Made by a program: the position numbers and the translations under genes. A DNA stretch of 6,096 nt from Pseudomonadota bacterium. Its GTDB lineage: Bacteria; Pseudomonadota; Gammaproteobacteria; SZUA-229. Every line of letters begins with the position of its first letter. The stretch's first letter is position 1. Below the pieces are notes generated by a model. The model worked only from the letters and a program-made list of their open reading frames with translations. It did no database searches and was not told the DNA's origin. Shown one piece after another: positions 6,035-6,096 of this stretch. The stretch is from assembly GCA_015222965.1 (NCBI GenBank), contig JADFWF010000326.1:1-6096 (forward strand), read 5' to 3'.

Positions 6035-6096
6035 GCGGTATTCGCACCGCGGGCGAGTTACTCTTTTGCTACAGCCCAAAAGAGTAACCAGAAAAG
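6035..6096. repeat. Palindromic repeat (12-bp stem) running off the window end
   Basis: GTTACTCTTTTG (6057-6068) and CAAAAGAGTAAC (6077-6088) form a perfect 12-bp inverted repeat with an 8-nt loop. Just before it GCGGT (6035-6039) pairs with ACCGC (6046-6050). The arrangement GCACCGCGGGCGAGTTACT...AGTAACCAGAAAAG resembles a dispersed intergenic repeat that I recall from several proteobacterial genomes, where it gives rise to spurious small ORFs. That resemblance is from memory and not checked. The right boundary lies outside the window. Confidence 0.55.

Noticed and set aside
5865..6047. 60-codon open frame on the minus strand upstream of rapA, and a 66-codon plus-strand frame at 5750-5950
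   Set aside because: Low-complexity translations through AT-rich and REP-like DNA; the plus-strand frame overlaps the rapA start. No domain, no ribosome binding site and no coding signature.

Overview
The window reads as ordinary gammaproteobacterial chromosome. It holds four complete protein genes and unusually well-structured intergenic repeats. The gammaproteobacterial assignment rests on a full-length RapA (963 aa) collinear with the enterobacterial protein as I remember it, on a DEAD-box helicase whose C-terminal tail resembles that of SrmB, and on a REP-like hairpin of the TGTAGGAGCGG...CCGCGA type known from pseudomonads and relatives. Genus cannot be told from this window. No tRNA, rRNA, CRISPR array, insertion sequence or phage gene is visible.

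Layout, left to right. Positions 1-106 are the right-hand part of a repeat element (copy 1) that continues off the window. A minus-strand pair follows: a membrane-anchored PDZ-domain protein (107-958) lies 14 nt downstream of an SrmB-like RNA helicase (974-2260), probably one transcript with the helicase first. A short divergent intergenic region (2261-2332) separates these from a plus-strand gene (2333-2809) for a Tat-exported DsrE-like protein. A second, complete copy of the repeat element (2810-2940) fills almost the whole gap between that gene and the convergent minus-strand rapA (2947-5838). Upstream of rapA, 5839-6096 is non-coding and carries its leader, a REP-like hairpin, and the start of a third type of palindromic repeat that runs to the window edge.

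Functionally, the helicase (ribosome assembly and RNA remodelling) and RapA (RNA polymerase recycling) are housekeeping RNA-metabolism proteins. The PDZ protein and the DsrE-like protein are envelope or periplasmic proteins of unknown specific role. I see no shared pathway linking all four.

I do not see a new multi-gene system here. The most interesting feature is the repeat element. Two copies, about 90% identical, are built from 7-nt units arranged as inverted arms around an inner bidirectional-terminator-like hairpin. At all three visible gene-facing ends the element begins directly after an in-frame stop codon.
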